Notes under the pieces: generated by a model
What the model was told of the DNA's origin: nothing
Seen by the model: only the letters and a program-made list of their open reading frames with translations
The model's database searches: none
Assembly (NCBI GenBank): GCA_037143335.1
Contig: JBAWZA010000002.1
Coordinates: 1 to 64,000, forward strand
Reading direction: 5' to 3'
Source of the DNA: PALSA-1296 sp037143335
GTDB taxonomy: Bacteria > Bacteroidota > Ignavibacteria > Palsa-1295
Length of the DNA: 64,000 bases
Translations under genes and position numbers: made by a program
Shown: positions 50,912-58,468 of the stretch, piece by piece
How positions within the stretch are numbered: the stretch's first letter is position 1
Layout of the letters: every line of letters starts with the position of its first letter

Positions 50912-51412
50912 ATGGGACTTTTAGATAAACATGACAACCCGTTTGATTCGAGTAACATCGTAATCACTGGCACTGATACACTCATTAACTGGGCACGCTT
51001 ATCGAGCTTATGGATGATGAGCTTCGGACTTGCTTGCTGCGCTATCGAGATGATGGCGGCTTCGGCATCGCATTATGATATTGGCAGATTCGGAGTGATT
51101 CCGCGTCCGTCACCACGCCAATCAGATATTATGTTGATCTCAGGTACGGTGACATTGAAGATGGCTTCGCGTACGAAGTTGCTCTATGAGCAAATGCCTG
51201 ATCCGAAATATATTATCTCGATGGGTTCATGCTCAAATTGTGGGGGACCGTATTGGGAACATGGGTATCATGTCTTGAAAGGTGTTGACAGAGTTATTCC
51301 TGTTGATGTGTACGTTCCGGGTTGCCCACCAAGACCAGAAGCATTGCTCGAAGGTTTGATGAAGGTGCAAGAGAAAGTACGCAAGCAATCGTTAGCGAGA
51401 ACGGCAGTGTAA
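50912..51412 (+). CDS. nuoB: NADH-quinone oxidoreductase subunit B
   Basis: NuoB holds the terminal [4Fe-4S] cluster N2. In the 166-residue protein the ligands are C42 and C43 (FGLACCAIEMMA), C107 (SMGSCSNCGGPYW) and C138 (VPGCPPRPEALLEG). The stretch between C107 and C138 has two more residues than in E. coli and a further Cys (C110), a form known from Bacteroidota. It is 99 bases behind nuoA and 61 before nuoC, both spacers filled with repeats. No Shine-Dalgarno precedes the ATG. Confidence 0.96.
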   Translation: MGLLDKHDNPFDSSNIVITGTDTLINWARLSSLWMMSFGLACCAIEMMAASASHYDIGRFGVIPRPSPRQSDIMLISGTVTLKMASRTKLLYEQMPDPKYIISMGSCSNCGGPYWEHGYHVLKGVDRVIPVDVYVPGCPPRPEALLEGLMKVQEKVRKQSLARTAV

Positions 51413-51418
51413 AAGTTT

Positions 51419-51454
51419 TTAGTTCTCAGTTCTTAATTACGAACTGAGAACTAA
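51419..51454. repeat. Hairpin with perfect 12-bp core between nuoB and nuoC
   Basis: AGTTCTCAGTTC (51421-51432), TTAATTAC, then GAACTGAGAACT (51441-51452) form a perfect inverted repeat, extended by two A-T pairs at the base. Each arm itself consists of two near-equal 7-base units (AGTTCTC, AGTTCTT; GAACTGA, GAACTAA). nuoC starts 20 bases later. A T-run is absent on the 3' side, so this is not a terminator. Confidence 0.9.
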
Positions 51455-51473
51455 GCATGAAGAACTTGAAAAG

Positions 51474-51974
51474 ATGACGAATACAGAAATTTACGATAAG
51501 CTCAAGGGTGCCTTCGGCGAGAAGATCGGCGAGTGGCACGAGCAAACTGGATCGGAGTATATGAAGCGCATGTCTTCGTATGCCGATGTGACTGATGCCG
51601 GATACATCCGCGATGTCTGCCTGTACTTGCGCGACGAGCCAACACTTGGATTCGATAGTCTATTACTTTTATCATCTGTTGATAATGGTGATAATACACT
51701 CTCAGTTGTGTACCACTTGGAAGCACGCGAGAAGAAACAGTATTTTGCACTGAAGGTGACGGTGCCTGCTGATCACGCAGTAGTTGGCTCGGTTACAGAT
51801 GTATGGAGTCATGCCAACTGGCAAGAACGTGAGGCATGGGATATGATGGGAATTTCATTCCAAGGACATCCCGATCTCAGAAGAATTTTACTCGATGAAG
51901 ATTGGGTTGGGCATCCGCTCCGCAAGGACTACAAGTACCCTGAATTTTATCGGGGCATGAAAGTACCTTACTAA
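51474..51974 (+). CDS. nuoC: NADH-quinone oxidoreductase subunit C
   Basis: NuoC is the 30-kDa-type subunit of the peripheral arm, lining the quinone cavity with NuoD. The 166-residue length is somewhat short. The C-terminal signature WQEREAWDMMGISFQGHPDL with RRILLDEDW and GHPLRKDYKYPEF is present. nuoC and nuoD are separate genes here, not a fused nuoCD. The stop is followed by one base and three heptamers that reach to the nuoD start. Confidence 0.95.
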   Translation: MTNTEIYDKLKGAFGEKIGEWHEQTGSEYMKRMSSYADVTDAGYIRDVCLYLRDEPTLGFDSLLLLSSVDNGDNTLSVVYHLEAREKKQYFALKVTVPADHAVVGSVTDVWSHANWQEREAWDMMGISFQGHPDLRRILLDEDWVGHPLRKDYKYPEFYRGMKVPY

Positions 51975-51975
51975 A

Positions 51976-51996
51976 GAATTACGAATTAGGAATTAC
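51976..51996. repeat. Three GAATTAC/GAATTAG heptamers directly before nuoD
   Basis: Three 7-base units (GAATTAC, GAATTAG, GAATTAC) occupy nearly the whole nuoC-nuoD spacer, with the ATG two bases later. The junction of units 2 and 3 creates AGGA at 51988-51991, 7 bases before the ATG, a good position for ribosome binding. The same units lie before nuoH (53202-53226) and after 184. Confidence 0.85.
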
Positions 51997-51998
51997 GT

Positions 51999-53201
51999 AT
52001 GGCTGAGGTGTTAGAAAGATCAATGCAGACAATGCCAGTTCCGGTAAAGCTTTTACCGGCAGAGAAGGTTGAGCCGAACAGACTTCGTACCGAAGAAATG
52101 GTGCTGAATGTCGGGCCACAACATCCTTCTACTCACGGAGTGCTTCGCTTAGAAGCGGTGCTCGATGGAGAGCTTGTTATTGACGTTGTTCCGTTCTTAG
52201 GTTACTTGCACCGTTGTTTCGAAAAGCATACAGAAGCGATGACCTATCCGCAGGTTATCCCATACGTTGATCGTATGGATTACCTTGCGGCGTTAAGCGA
52301 AGAGCATGGCTATGCGCTTGCAGTTGAGCGCATGATGGGAATTGAAGTCCCTGAGAAAGTAGAATTTATCCGTGTTCTTTTTACAGAACTTCAGAGAATC
52401 GCATCGCATTTAGTCGCAGTTGGTACGTTCGGATTAGATACCGGTGCTTTCACTCCTTTCCTCTATTGCTTCCGCGATCGCGAAGATATTTTAGAAATGT
52501 TCGAGAAAACGTGCGGTGCACGACTCCTCTATAATTACATTTGGGTTGGCGGACTTTCGCATGATTTGCATCCTGATGTACTCGGAATGTGCAGAGCGTT
52601 TGTCAAAAAGAATCGGGCAACACATAAAGAGATTAACAATCTCTTGACCTTCAACAAAATTTTCGTTGAGCGCGCCGCAAACGTTGGCATACTCAAAGCC
52701 GATGTTGCAATTAATGCAGGCGCTTCGGGTCCGATGTTGCGTGGCTCAGGTGTGAAGTGGGATGTGCGTAGAGACGACCCATATTCTATCTACGATCGTT
52801 TTGAATTTGATATACCTGTAGGCAACGGTATGTTCGGTACGCTTGGCGATTGTTTTGATCGTCATTGGGTTCGCATGTGCGAGTGGGAGCAATCACTAAA
52901 TATCATCGAGCAGATTTTAGAAAAATATCCGCAGGATGATAAAACTGATGTGCAAAAGGCAGTGCCGAAGCGCATCAAGCCTGCAGCAGGCGAGATTTAT
53001 TCGCGTGTCGAAACGCCTCGCGGTGAATTAGGATATTATATCGTTGCCAAAGATAACATCAATCCGTGGCGCGTAAAAGTACGCTCACCAGCATTTGTGA
53101 ATCTGAGCTTGCTACCGATTATTTCGCGTGGCTACTTGATGGCTGATCTGATTATCATCTTAGGCTCGATTGATATCGTGCTCGGAGAAGTGGATAGGTA
53201 A
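51999..53201 (+). CDS. nuoD: NADH-quinone oxidoreductase subunit D
   Basis: NuoD is the 49-kDa-type subunit; with NuoB it forms the quinone-binding site. The 400-residue protein has MVLNVGPQHPSTHGVLRLEA, FLGYLHRCFEKHTEAMTYPQ, GASGPMLRGSGVKWDVRRD, and DIVLGEVDR at the end, as in other members. It is separated from nuoH by 66 bases of repeats; nuoE, nuoF and nuoG, which often lie here, are missing. Confidence 0.96.
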   Translation: MAEVLERSMQTMPVPVKLLPAEKVEPNRLRTEEMVLNVGPQHPSTHGVLRLEAVLDGELVIDVVPFLGYLHRCFEKHTEAMTYPQVIPYVDRMDYLAALSEEHGYALAVERMMGIEVPEKVEFIRVLFTELQRIASHLVAVGTFGLDTGAFTPFLYCFRDREDILEMFEKTCGARLLYNYIWVGGLSHDLHPDVLGMCRAFVKKNRATHKEINNLLTFNKIFVERAANVGILKADVAINAGASGPMLRGSGVKWDVRRDDPYSIYDRFEFDIPVGNGMFGTLGDCFDRHWVRMCEWEQSLNIIEQILEKYPQDDKTDVQKAVPKRIKPAAGEIYSRVETPRGELGYYIVAKDNINPWRVKVRSPAFVNLSLLPIISRGYLMADLIIILGSIDIVLGEVDR

Positions 53202-53265
53202 TTACGAATTACGAATGAGGAATTACGAATTTTTCTTATTCTCAATTTTCAATTTTCAATTTTTT
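53202..53265. repeat. Two heptamer blocks between nuoD and nuoH
   Basis: A block of GAATTAC, GAATTAC, GAATGAG, GAATTAC units (53205-53226 or so) is followed by CTCAATT, TTCAATT, TTCAATT units (53240-53260) running to the nuoH ATG. The second block is the complement of the ATTGAGA/ATTGAAA units at 36221-36253. The two blocks share the AATT core and can partly pair. There is no gene. Confidence 0.85.
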
Positions 53266-53267
53266 AG

Positions 53268-54362
53268 ATGTTTCAAGACTTAAACGATCTTTTGATAGGA
53301 CTCATCGGCAAGGGCGATCTCTCTGATCTCCTTTCGGTTGTTGTCTATGCGGCGGTTCCGCTGGTGATCATCTTGCTCTATGCGCTGGTTGCGATTTTGG
53401 CAGAGATGAAACTCTCGGCATGGTTGCAAGATCGTTTGGGTCCGATGCGTACTGGTCCGTGGGGTGTGTTGCAGCCGATAGCAGATATGCTGAAGCTGTT
53501 GCAAAAAGAAGATACAACTCCCACACTTGCAGATAAGAAGCTCTACAACGCCTCACCATTCATCGTTTTCATCGGAAGTTACCTTGCATTCGCTGCTTTG
53601 CCATTTGCGGCTATTTATGCCGGAGCACGCGTGAATACAGGTATTTTCTACATCGTGGCCGTGAGCGGTCTCGTAGTAGTTGGAATCATGATGGCTGGTT
53701 GGGGATCGAATAACAAATATTCGCTTCTTGGTTCGATGCGCTCGGTTGCGCAGATCATCAGTTACGAAATCCCAGCAGGACTTGCAATTCTCTCTGTGGT
53801 GATGATCGCTGGCACAATGGATATGCAGACGATCACGAAGTTGCAACAAGGTGGGATTCAGAACTGGTTTATTTTTGGAGGACCAAAGAGTCTTGCTGGT
53901 TTCGGTGGAAATTATTCTTGGTTACTCACACCACTGATGTTGGTTTCTTTTATTCTCTATATCATTGCTTCACTTGCCGAGACCAATCGTGTACCGTTTG
54001 ATATACCCGAAGCGGAGTCAGAGCTTGTCGCTGGTTATCACACTGAGTATTCTGCTATGAAATTCGCACTCTTCTTTTTGGCAGAGTATGCGAATATGTT
54101 CGCCGTTAGCGCGATTGCATCGATCTTATTTTTAGGCGGATGGAATTCTCCTATCCCAGGATTTTTGGATGCGGCATGGATGGGTTTTATTTGGTTTATC
54201 GGAAAAGCAGTATTTTTCGTCATGATTCAGATCTGGATTCGTTGGACACTTCCTCGCTTGCGCGTGGATCAGCTAATGCATATCTGTTGGAAGGTAATGA
54301 TTCCGTTCGGCATGGCAACGGTATTATTAGTCGGCACACTCGTGACGTTTCTGATACACTAA
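53268..54362 (+). CDS. nuoH: NADH-quinone oxidoreductase subunit H
   Basis: NuoH is the membrane subunit (ND1 type) that joins the quinone site to the proton channels. The 364-residue protein has about 8 helices and the characteristic GPMRTGPWGVLQPIADMLKL near 65-85. AETNRVPFDIPEAESELVAG with its acidic cluster follows, then FFLAEYANMFAVS and WIRWTLPRLRVDQLMHICWK at the end. The stop TAA is joined to the next ATG with no gap (TAAATG). Confidence 0.96.
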   Translation: MFQDLNDLLIGLIGKGDLSDLLSVVVYAAVPLVIILLYALVAILAEMKLSAWLQDRLGPMRTGPWGVLQPIADMLKLLQKEDTTPTLADKKLYNASPFIVFIGSYLAFAALPFAAIYAGARVNTGIFYIVAVSGLVVVGIMMAGWGSNNKYSLLGSMRSVAQIISYEIPAGLAILSVVMIAGTMDMQTITKLQQGGIQNWFIFGGPKSLAGFGGNYSWLLTPLMLVSFILYIIASLAETNRVPFDIPEAESELVAGYHTEYSAMKFALFFLAEYANMFAVSAIASILFLGGWNSPIPGFLDAAWMGFIWFIGKAVFFVMIQIWIRWTLPRLRVDQLMHICWKVMIPFGMATVLLVGTLVTFLIH

Positions 54363-54584
54363 ATGTGGAGGCGACGCCAGTTTTTCAACTTTCTCTTCTT
54401 GATTGGTACGCTATTGGCGGCTATCGGGTGGGCAGGTGATTTGTTGCCATTCAGACTGCCTCTGTTACTGCAGGTGCTGAAATTTGATAACATGGCAATT
54501 TTTGGGCATGTTCTACAGATTATAGGAGCGTTTGGCATGTTGCTCATTCCGGAGCAAGTCGTAGAAAAAGATTTTGAAGTATAA
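54363..54584 (+). CDS. 73-residue membrane protein between nuoH and nuoI
   Basis: The small protein has two predicted helices (FFNFLFLIGTLLAAIGWAG, about 7-25; MAIFGHVLQIIGAFGMLLIP, about 44-63), a basic start MWRRRQ and an acidic end VEKDFEV. It begins directly behind the nuoH stop and ends 2 bases before nuoI, so translation is probably coupled to both. I do not recognise it as a known Nuo subunit, which in this position would be none. A role as a small accessory membrane-arm subunit is inference; coding is likely because of the tight packing and the sensible helix pattern. Confidence 0.7.
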   Translation: MWRRRQFFNFLFLIGTLLAAIGWAGDLLPFRLPLLLQVLKFDNMAIFGHVLQIIGAFGMLLIPEQVVEKDFEV

Positions 54585-54586
54585 AC

Positions 54587-55246
54587 ATGAGCGGATATTT
54601 TAAGGACATACAGGAAGGACTCGGGACGGCATTCAAGGGAATGTCTATCGTGATGAAGCATCTTCTTAAGCCGAAGGTGACGCGTCAGTACCCGAATCCC
54701 GATGACCGTTTTCAGTTGCCTGAGCGCGCACGCAACAGGCTCTATGTAAATATGGATGATTGCATTGGTTGCGATCAGTGCTCGCGTGCTTGTCCCGTCA
54801 ATTGTATTACGATTGATACCGCAAAAGCTATTCCTGGTGAGAATGTCGGCACGACTTCAAACGGCAAAAAGAAATCGCTTTGGGTAACGCGCTTTGATAT
54901 TGATATTGCCAAGTGTTGTTACTGCGGACTCTGTACATTCCCTTGCCCGACTGAGTGTATCTTAATGACGGATGTATATGAATTTTCGGAGTTCGATCGC
55001 GTGAATTTAATTTATAACTACGCGACCATGGACGCAACGGAAGCGGCACTTCATACTGTCAATGCAAAAAATGACGAAGAGCGTTTAGCCATCGAACGCG
55101 CGAAACAGGCTGAGGAAAAAGCAAAAGCTGCCGCCGCTAATCCAGCACCATCGGCTCCGCCACCACCTTCAGCAGGAGGAGTGAAGCCACCGCCATTTGC
55201 TGCGAAGCCAGGAGGCATCAAGCCACCACCATTCAAAGCAGGATAA
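54587..55246 (+). CDS. nuoI: NADH-quinone oxidoreductase subunit I
   Basis: NuoI carries two [4Fe-4S] clusters (N6a/b) between the peripheral arm and N2. The 219-residue protein has both ferredoxin motifs: C59, C62, C65, C69 in CIGCDQCSRACPVNC and C110, C113, C116, C120 in KCCYCGLCTFPCPTEC. A Pro/Ala-rich tail of about 50 residues (from EEKAKAAAANPAPSAPPPPS on) extends beyond the usual end, containing two KPPPF motifs. It is 2 bases behind the small membrane gene. Confidence 0.95.
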   Translation: MSGYFKDIQEGLGTAFKGMSIVMKHLLKPKVTRQYPNPDDRFQLPERARNRLYVNMDDCIGCDQCSRACPVNCITIDTAKAIPGENVGTTSNGKKKSLWVTRFDIDIAKCCYCGLCTFPCPTECILMTDVYEFSEFDRVNLIYNYATMDATEAALHTVNAKNDEERLAIERAKQAEEKAKAAAANPAPSAPPPPSAGGVKPPPFAAKPGGIKPPPFKAG

Positions 55247-55265
55247 TACATTTTCATACGATCAC

Positions 55266-55931
55266 ATGTTTGATTTTATCTTTTATTGTTTCGCTATCAT
55301 CACGGTTGCCGGTGCGTTTGTCACGGCATTGTCGAAGAATATCGTCTATGCAGCGTTCGCATTGCTCTTTACGTTTTTCGGGATTGCCGGTTTGTATGTA
55401 ATGGCGAATGCTGACTTTCTGGCTGTGACTCAGCTGATGATCTATGTTGGCGGAATTCTGATTCTCCTAATCTTTGGCGTGATGCTCACAACGCGCATAG
55501 GCAGTGTGGATATACGTGTTGGCTCAGGATCAAAATGGGTTGCGGGTATTATGGCAACGGCGCTTTTTGTTATTCTCTCCGTTGCATTTTTAGGAAGCGA
55601 AGCCACACATACCGAAAAGGGCAATGACGGAAAGATGAAGACCGTTACTTCGTGGGCATCAAGCTCAACGATGCCCTGGAAGAATAGCCAGTGGAATAAA
55701 AACGCCACAGAAGAAGTCCTGAAAGTGAAATACGGTTCACCTGATGAAAAGAAAACGAATGAAGGTTCATCGGGCACATCCGCTGAGATCGGAAAATTAT
55801 TTTTAACAGATTTTTTATTGCCGTTTGAAGTGATTTCTGTTTTGCTCTTGGTATCACTTATTGGAGCTACGATGATTGCTCGCAAAGAACCAACACTTGA
55901 AGAAGAGGCAATCGCAGAATCTGTTTCGTAA
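55266..55931 (+). CDS. nuoJ: NADH-quinone oxidoreductase subunit J
   Basis: NuoJ is a five-helix subunit (ND6 type). The 221-residue protein starts at ATG 55266, where a sensible hydrophobic start (FDFIFYCFAIITVAGAFVTA) begins; a longer frame to 55197 overlaps nuoI. The helix with ADFLAVTQLMIYVGGILILL is typical. An insertion of about 60 residues (from THTEKGNDGKMKTVTSW to TSAEIGK) lies before the last helix. Confidence 0.94.
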   Translation: MFDFIFYCFAIITVAGAFVTALSKNIVYAAFALLFTFFGIAGLYVMANADFLAVTQLMIYVGGILILLIFGVMLTTRIGSVDIRVGSGSKWVAGIMATALFVILSVAFLGSEATHTEKGNDGKMKTVTSWASSSTMPWKNSQWNKNATEEVLKVKYGSPDEKKTNEGSSGTSAEIGKLFLTDFLLPFEVISVLLLVSLIGATMIARKEPTLEEEAIAESVS

Positions 55932-55939
55932 GCAACACT

Positions 55940-56248
55940 ATGACTATAGGCTTAAACCATTTTCTTTTTATCGGTGCAGTACTTTTTGTACTCGGGATAT
56001 TCTCCATGCTCTACCGGCGCAACGTGATTGCCGTGCTGATGGGTGTTGAGCTGATCTTGAATGCCGCCAACATCAATTTTATTGCATTCAGCCGTTATGG
56101 CGGAGTGAATATTAGCGGGCAGATGGCAGCAATTTTTGTGATTGTTGTCGCCGCCGGCGAAGCAGCGGTTGCCCTTGCAATCGTGTTGAATATTTATAAA
56201 AATTTCAAGTCGGTCAATCCGGCAGAAGTGGATACACTCAGAGATTAA
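55940..56248 (+). CDS. nuoK: NADH-quinone oxidoreductase subunit K
   Basis: NuoK is a three-helix antiporter-like linking subunit (ND4L type). The 102-residue protein has GVELILNAANINFIAFSRY with the conserved Glu and GEAAVALAIVLNIYKNFKSV with the second one, both in the half-channel of the membrane arm. It starts 8 bases behind nuoJ. Confidence 0.95.
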   Translation: MTIGLNHFLFIGAVLFVLGIFSMLYRRNVIAVLMGVELILNAANINFIAFSRYGGVNISGQMAAIFVIVVAAGEAAVALAIVLNIYKNFKSVNPAEVDTLRD

Positions 56249-56272
56249 TCGCACAAGCAGATCGTAGGAATA

Positions 56273-58468
56273 ATGCACCAGCTAATTACATTCTCGCTTA
56301 TCATTTTAGGATTGCCGATGCTTTCCTTCTTGATAATCATTTTTAATCAGAAGCGGCTCCAGCAAAAAGCGCATCTGGTCGGTTTGCCGATTATCGGCAC
56401 CGCACTCGCACTGGCGATCTATATCTGCTATTCCAAACTTTCAGGAATCCACGAGACTTTGAACTGGTCAACGAAATGGATTTCATTCGGTAATGTACCG
56501 GGCGTTGGTGAATGGAATATCACCACAGGTATAATGATTGATAATCTCACCTCGATCATGCTGGTTGTCGTGACGCTGATCTCTTTTCTTGTACACTTAT
56601 TCAGCAGTAAGTACATGGAAGGCGATATTCGCTATTCGAGATATTTTGCATACCTCGGAATTTTTACTTTTTCGATGCTCGGTATTGTCATCGGAAATAA
56701 TTTATTTGCGCTCTATATTTTCTGGGAGCTTGTAGGATTCTCATCATACTCGCTCATCTCGCATTGGTACGAAAAACCAGGACCACAGCTTGCTTCGAAG
56801 AAAGCTTTTATCGTTAATCGCGTTGGTGATGTTGGCATGTGGACTGGATTGATGCTTGTCTTCGGTACATTCCATACATTTAATTTTTCCGATATTTTCG
56901 CGGCTATCCACTCTGGACTTCCGACAAATTTCAGTTTGCTCGGTCTTTCACCCGAAGCAACGCTTACGGCGGCTGGAGTATTAATCTTTTGCGGTGCAGT
57001 AGGTAAGAGCGCACAATTCCCATTGCATGTATGGTTGCCTGATGCTATGGAAGGTCCGACACCGGTATCAGCACTTATCCATGCCGCGACGATGGTGGCG
57101 GCGGGTGTGTATTTGGTGTGCAGAATTTTCCCGATGCTCACTGGCGATGCGATGCTTGTAATCGCTCTCGTCGGTGGACTCACAAGTTTCATAGCTGCGA
57201 CTACAGCACTTACACAAAACGATATAAAGCGTGTACTTGCATACTCAACTGTATCGCAGTTGGGGTATATGATTATGGCACTCGGTGTCGGGGCATTCAG
57301 TGCAGGATTTTTTCACTTGACGACACATGCAATGTTCAAGGCATGTCTCTTCTTAGGTTCAGGTTCGGTCATTCATGCGATGCACCATTCGTTGCATCAC
57401 TTGCACGATCATCATACCGATCCGCAGGATATGCGCAACATGGGCGGACTCCTGAAGAAGATGCCGATCACAGGTTATACATTTATTATTGCAACGCTTG
57501 CTATTAGTGGTATTCCACTTATGAGTGGATTCATGTCGAAGGATGAAATTCTCGCAGGTGCAACAGCATATAGTTCGTTGCAAGGTGGAATCGCGACTCT
57601 TCTACCGTGGGTTGGATTTGGCGTTGCGATGATGACGGCGTTTTATATGTGGCGTCAGGTATTCATGACATTCTTCGGCAAACCGAAAATGCCTGAAGTC
57701 TATGCACATATCCATGAATCACCGAAGGCAATGGTTGTGCCATTAATCATTTTAGCCGGACTTTCATTCTGGGTTTGGTACGGAGCTAATCCAATTGACC
57801 CAGCCAACGGTTGGTTTATGAAGAGTTGGGCTGAAACCCCTGCGCAGATTGTGCCACACAACACCGCTCCGGCATTTGCAATGCATGAAGGTTCATCTGC
57901 AAAAGAGGTTGCTGGACCAGCACACGAAATGTCTGAGCATGGCAAAGTTGCTGAGAAGGTTGAGCTGATGCCACATCAAGAAATGCTGGAGCATAAGACG
58001 CATGAAGTCGCAGGGATGGGAATGATCATTTCGATTCTCTGTGCTATTACAGGCATTGCACTTGCATGGTTTATGTATCTGAAAAATACCGCATTGCCTG
58101 ATAAAATCGCAACGATGTTTGCACCGCTGTATCGCTTCAGTTTAAACAAATGGTACTTTGATGAACTGTATGAGTTCGCCTTCGTCGGCTCGTTCATGCT
58201 TTTTGCACGGATGTGCTCTTGGTTTGATACAAATATCGTTGATGGCGCAGTTAATGGAGTTGGTAAGGTTACGATCGTCTTTTCAAAACTCAACGGTTGG
58301 TTTGATAAGTACATCGTGGATGGTTTGGTGAATTTGACAGCAGGTATTACCCAACTTATTGGCTCAATGTTCCGCTCAGTGCAAACCGGAAAAATCCAGA
58401 CATATCTTGCATGGACGATGGCTGGAGTAGTTGTCGTGTTTGCAGTCTTAGCATTAAAGATGTTATGA
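56273..58468 (+). CDS. nuoL: NADH-quinone oxidoreductase subunit L
   Basis: NuoL is the distal antiporter-like subunit with the long lateral helix. The 731-residue protein has FWELVGFSSYSLISHWYEKP, GKSAQFPLHVWLPDAMEGPT with PVSALIHAATMVAAGVYLV, and LTQNDIKRVLAYSTVSQLGY, all typical with the Lys and Glu of the proton channels. Residues about 535-582 form a His/Glu/Lys-rich insertion (HEMSEHGKVAEKVELMPHQE) in the C-terminal soluble part. The stop overlaps the protease start by four bases. Confidence 0.95.
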   Translation: MHQLITFSLIILGLPMLSFLIIIFNQKRLQQKAHLVGLPIIGTALALAIYICYSKLSGIHETLNWSTKWISFGNVPGVGEWNITTGIMIDNLTSIMLVVVTLISFLVHLFSSKYMEGDIRYSRYFAYLGIFTFSMLGIVIGNNLFALYIFWELVGFSSYSLISHWYEKPGPQLASKKAFIVNRVGDVGMWTGLMLVFGTFHTFNFSDIFAAIHSGLPTNFSLLGLSPEATLTAAGVLIFCGAVGKSAQFPLHVWLPDAMEGPTPVSALIHAATMVAAGVYLVCRIFPMLTGDAMLVIALVGGLTSFIAATTALTQNDIKRVLAYSTVSQLGYMIMALGVGAFSAGFFHLTTHAMFKACLFLGSGSVIHAMHHSLHHLHDHHTDPQDMRNMGGLLKKMPITGYTFIIATLAISGIPLMSGFMSKDEILAGATAYSSLQGGIATLLPWVGFGVAMMTAFYMWRQVFMTFFGKPKMPEVYAHIHESPKAMVVPLIILAGLSFWVWYGANPIDPANGWFMKSWAETPAQIVPHNTAPAFAMHEGSSAKEVAGPAHEMSEHGKVAEKVELMPHQEMLEHKTHEVAGMGMIISILCAITGIALAWFMYLKNTALPDKIATMFAPLYRFSLNKWYFDELYEFAFVGSFMLFARMCSWFDTNIVDGAVNGVGKVTIVFSKLNGWFDKYIVDGLVNLTAGITQLIGSMFRSVQTGKIQTYLAWTMAGVVVVFAVLALKML

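Noticed and set aside
55442..55885. 147-codon antisense frame over nuoJ
   Set aside because: nuoJ is well supported by helices and position; the antisense frame is a by-product of codon bias.
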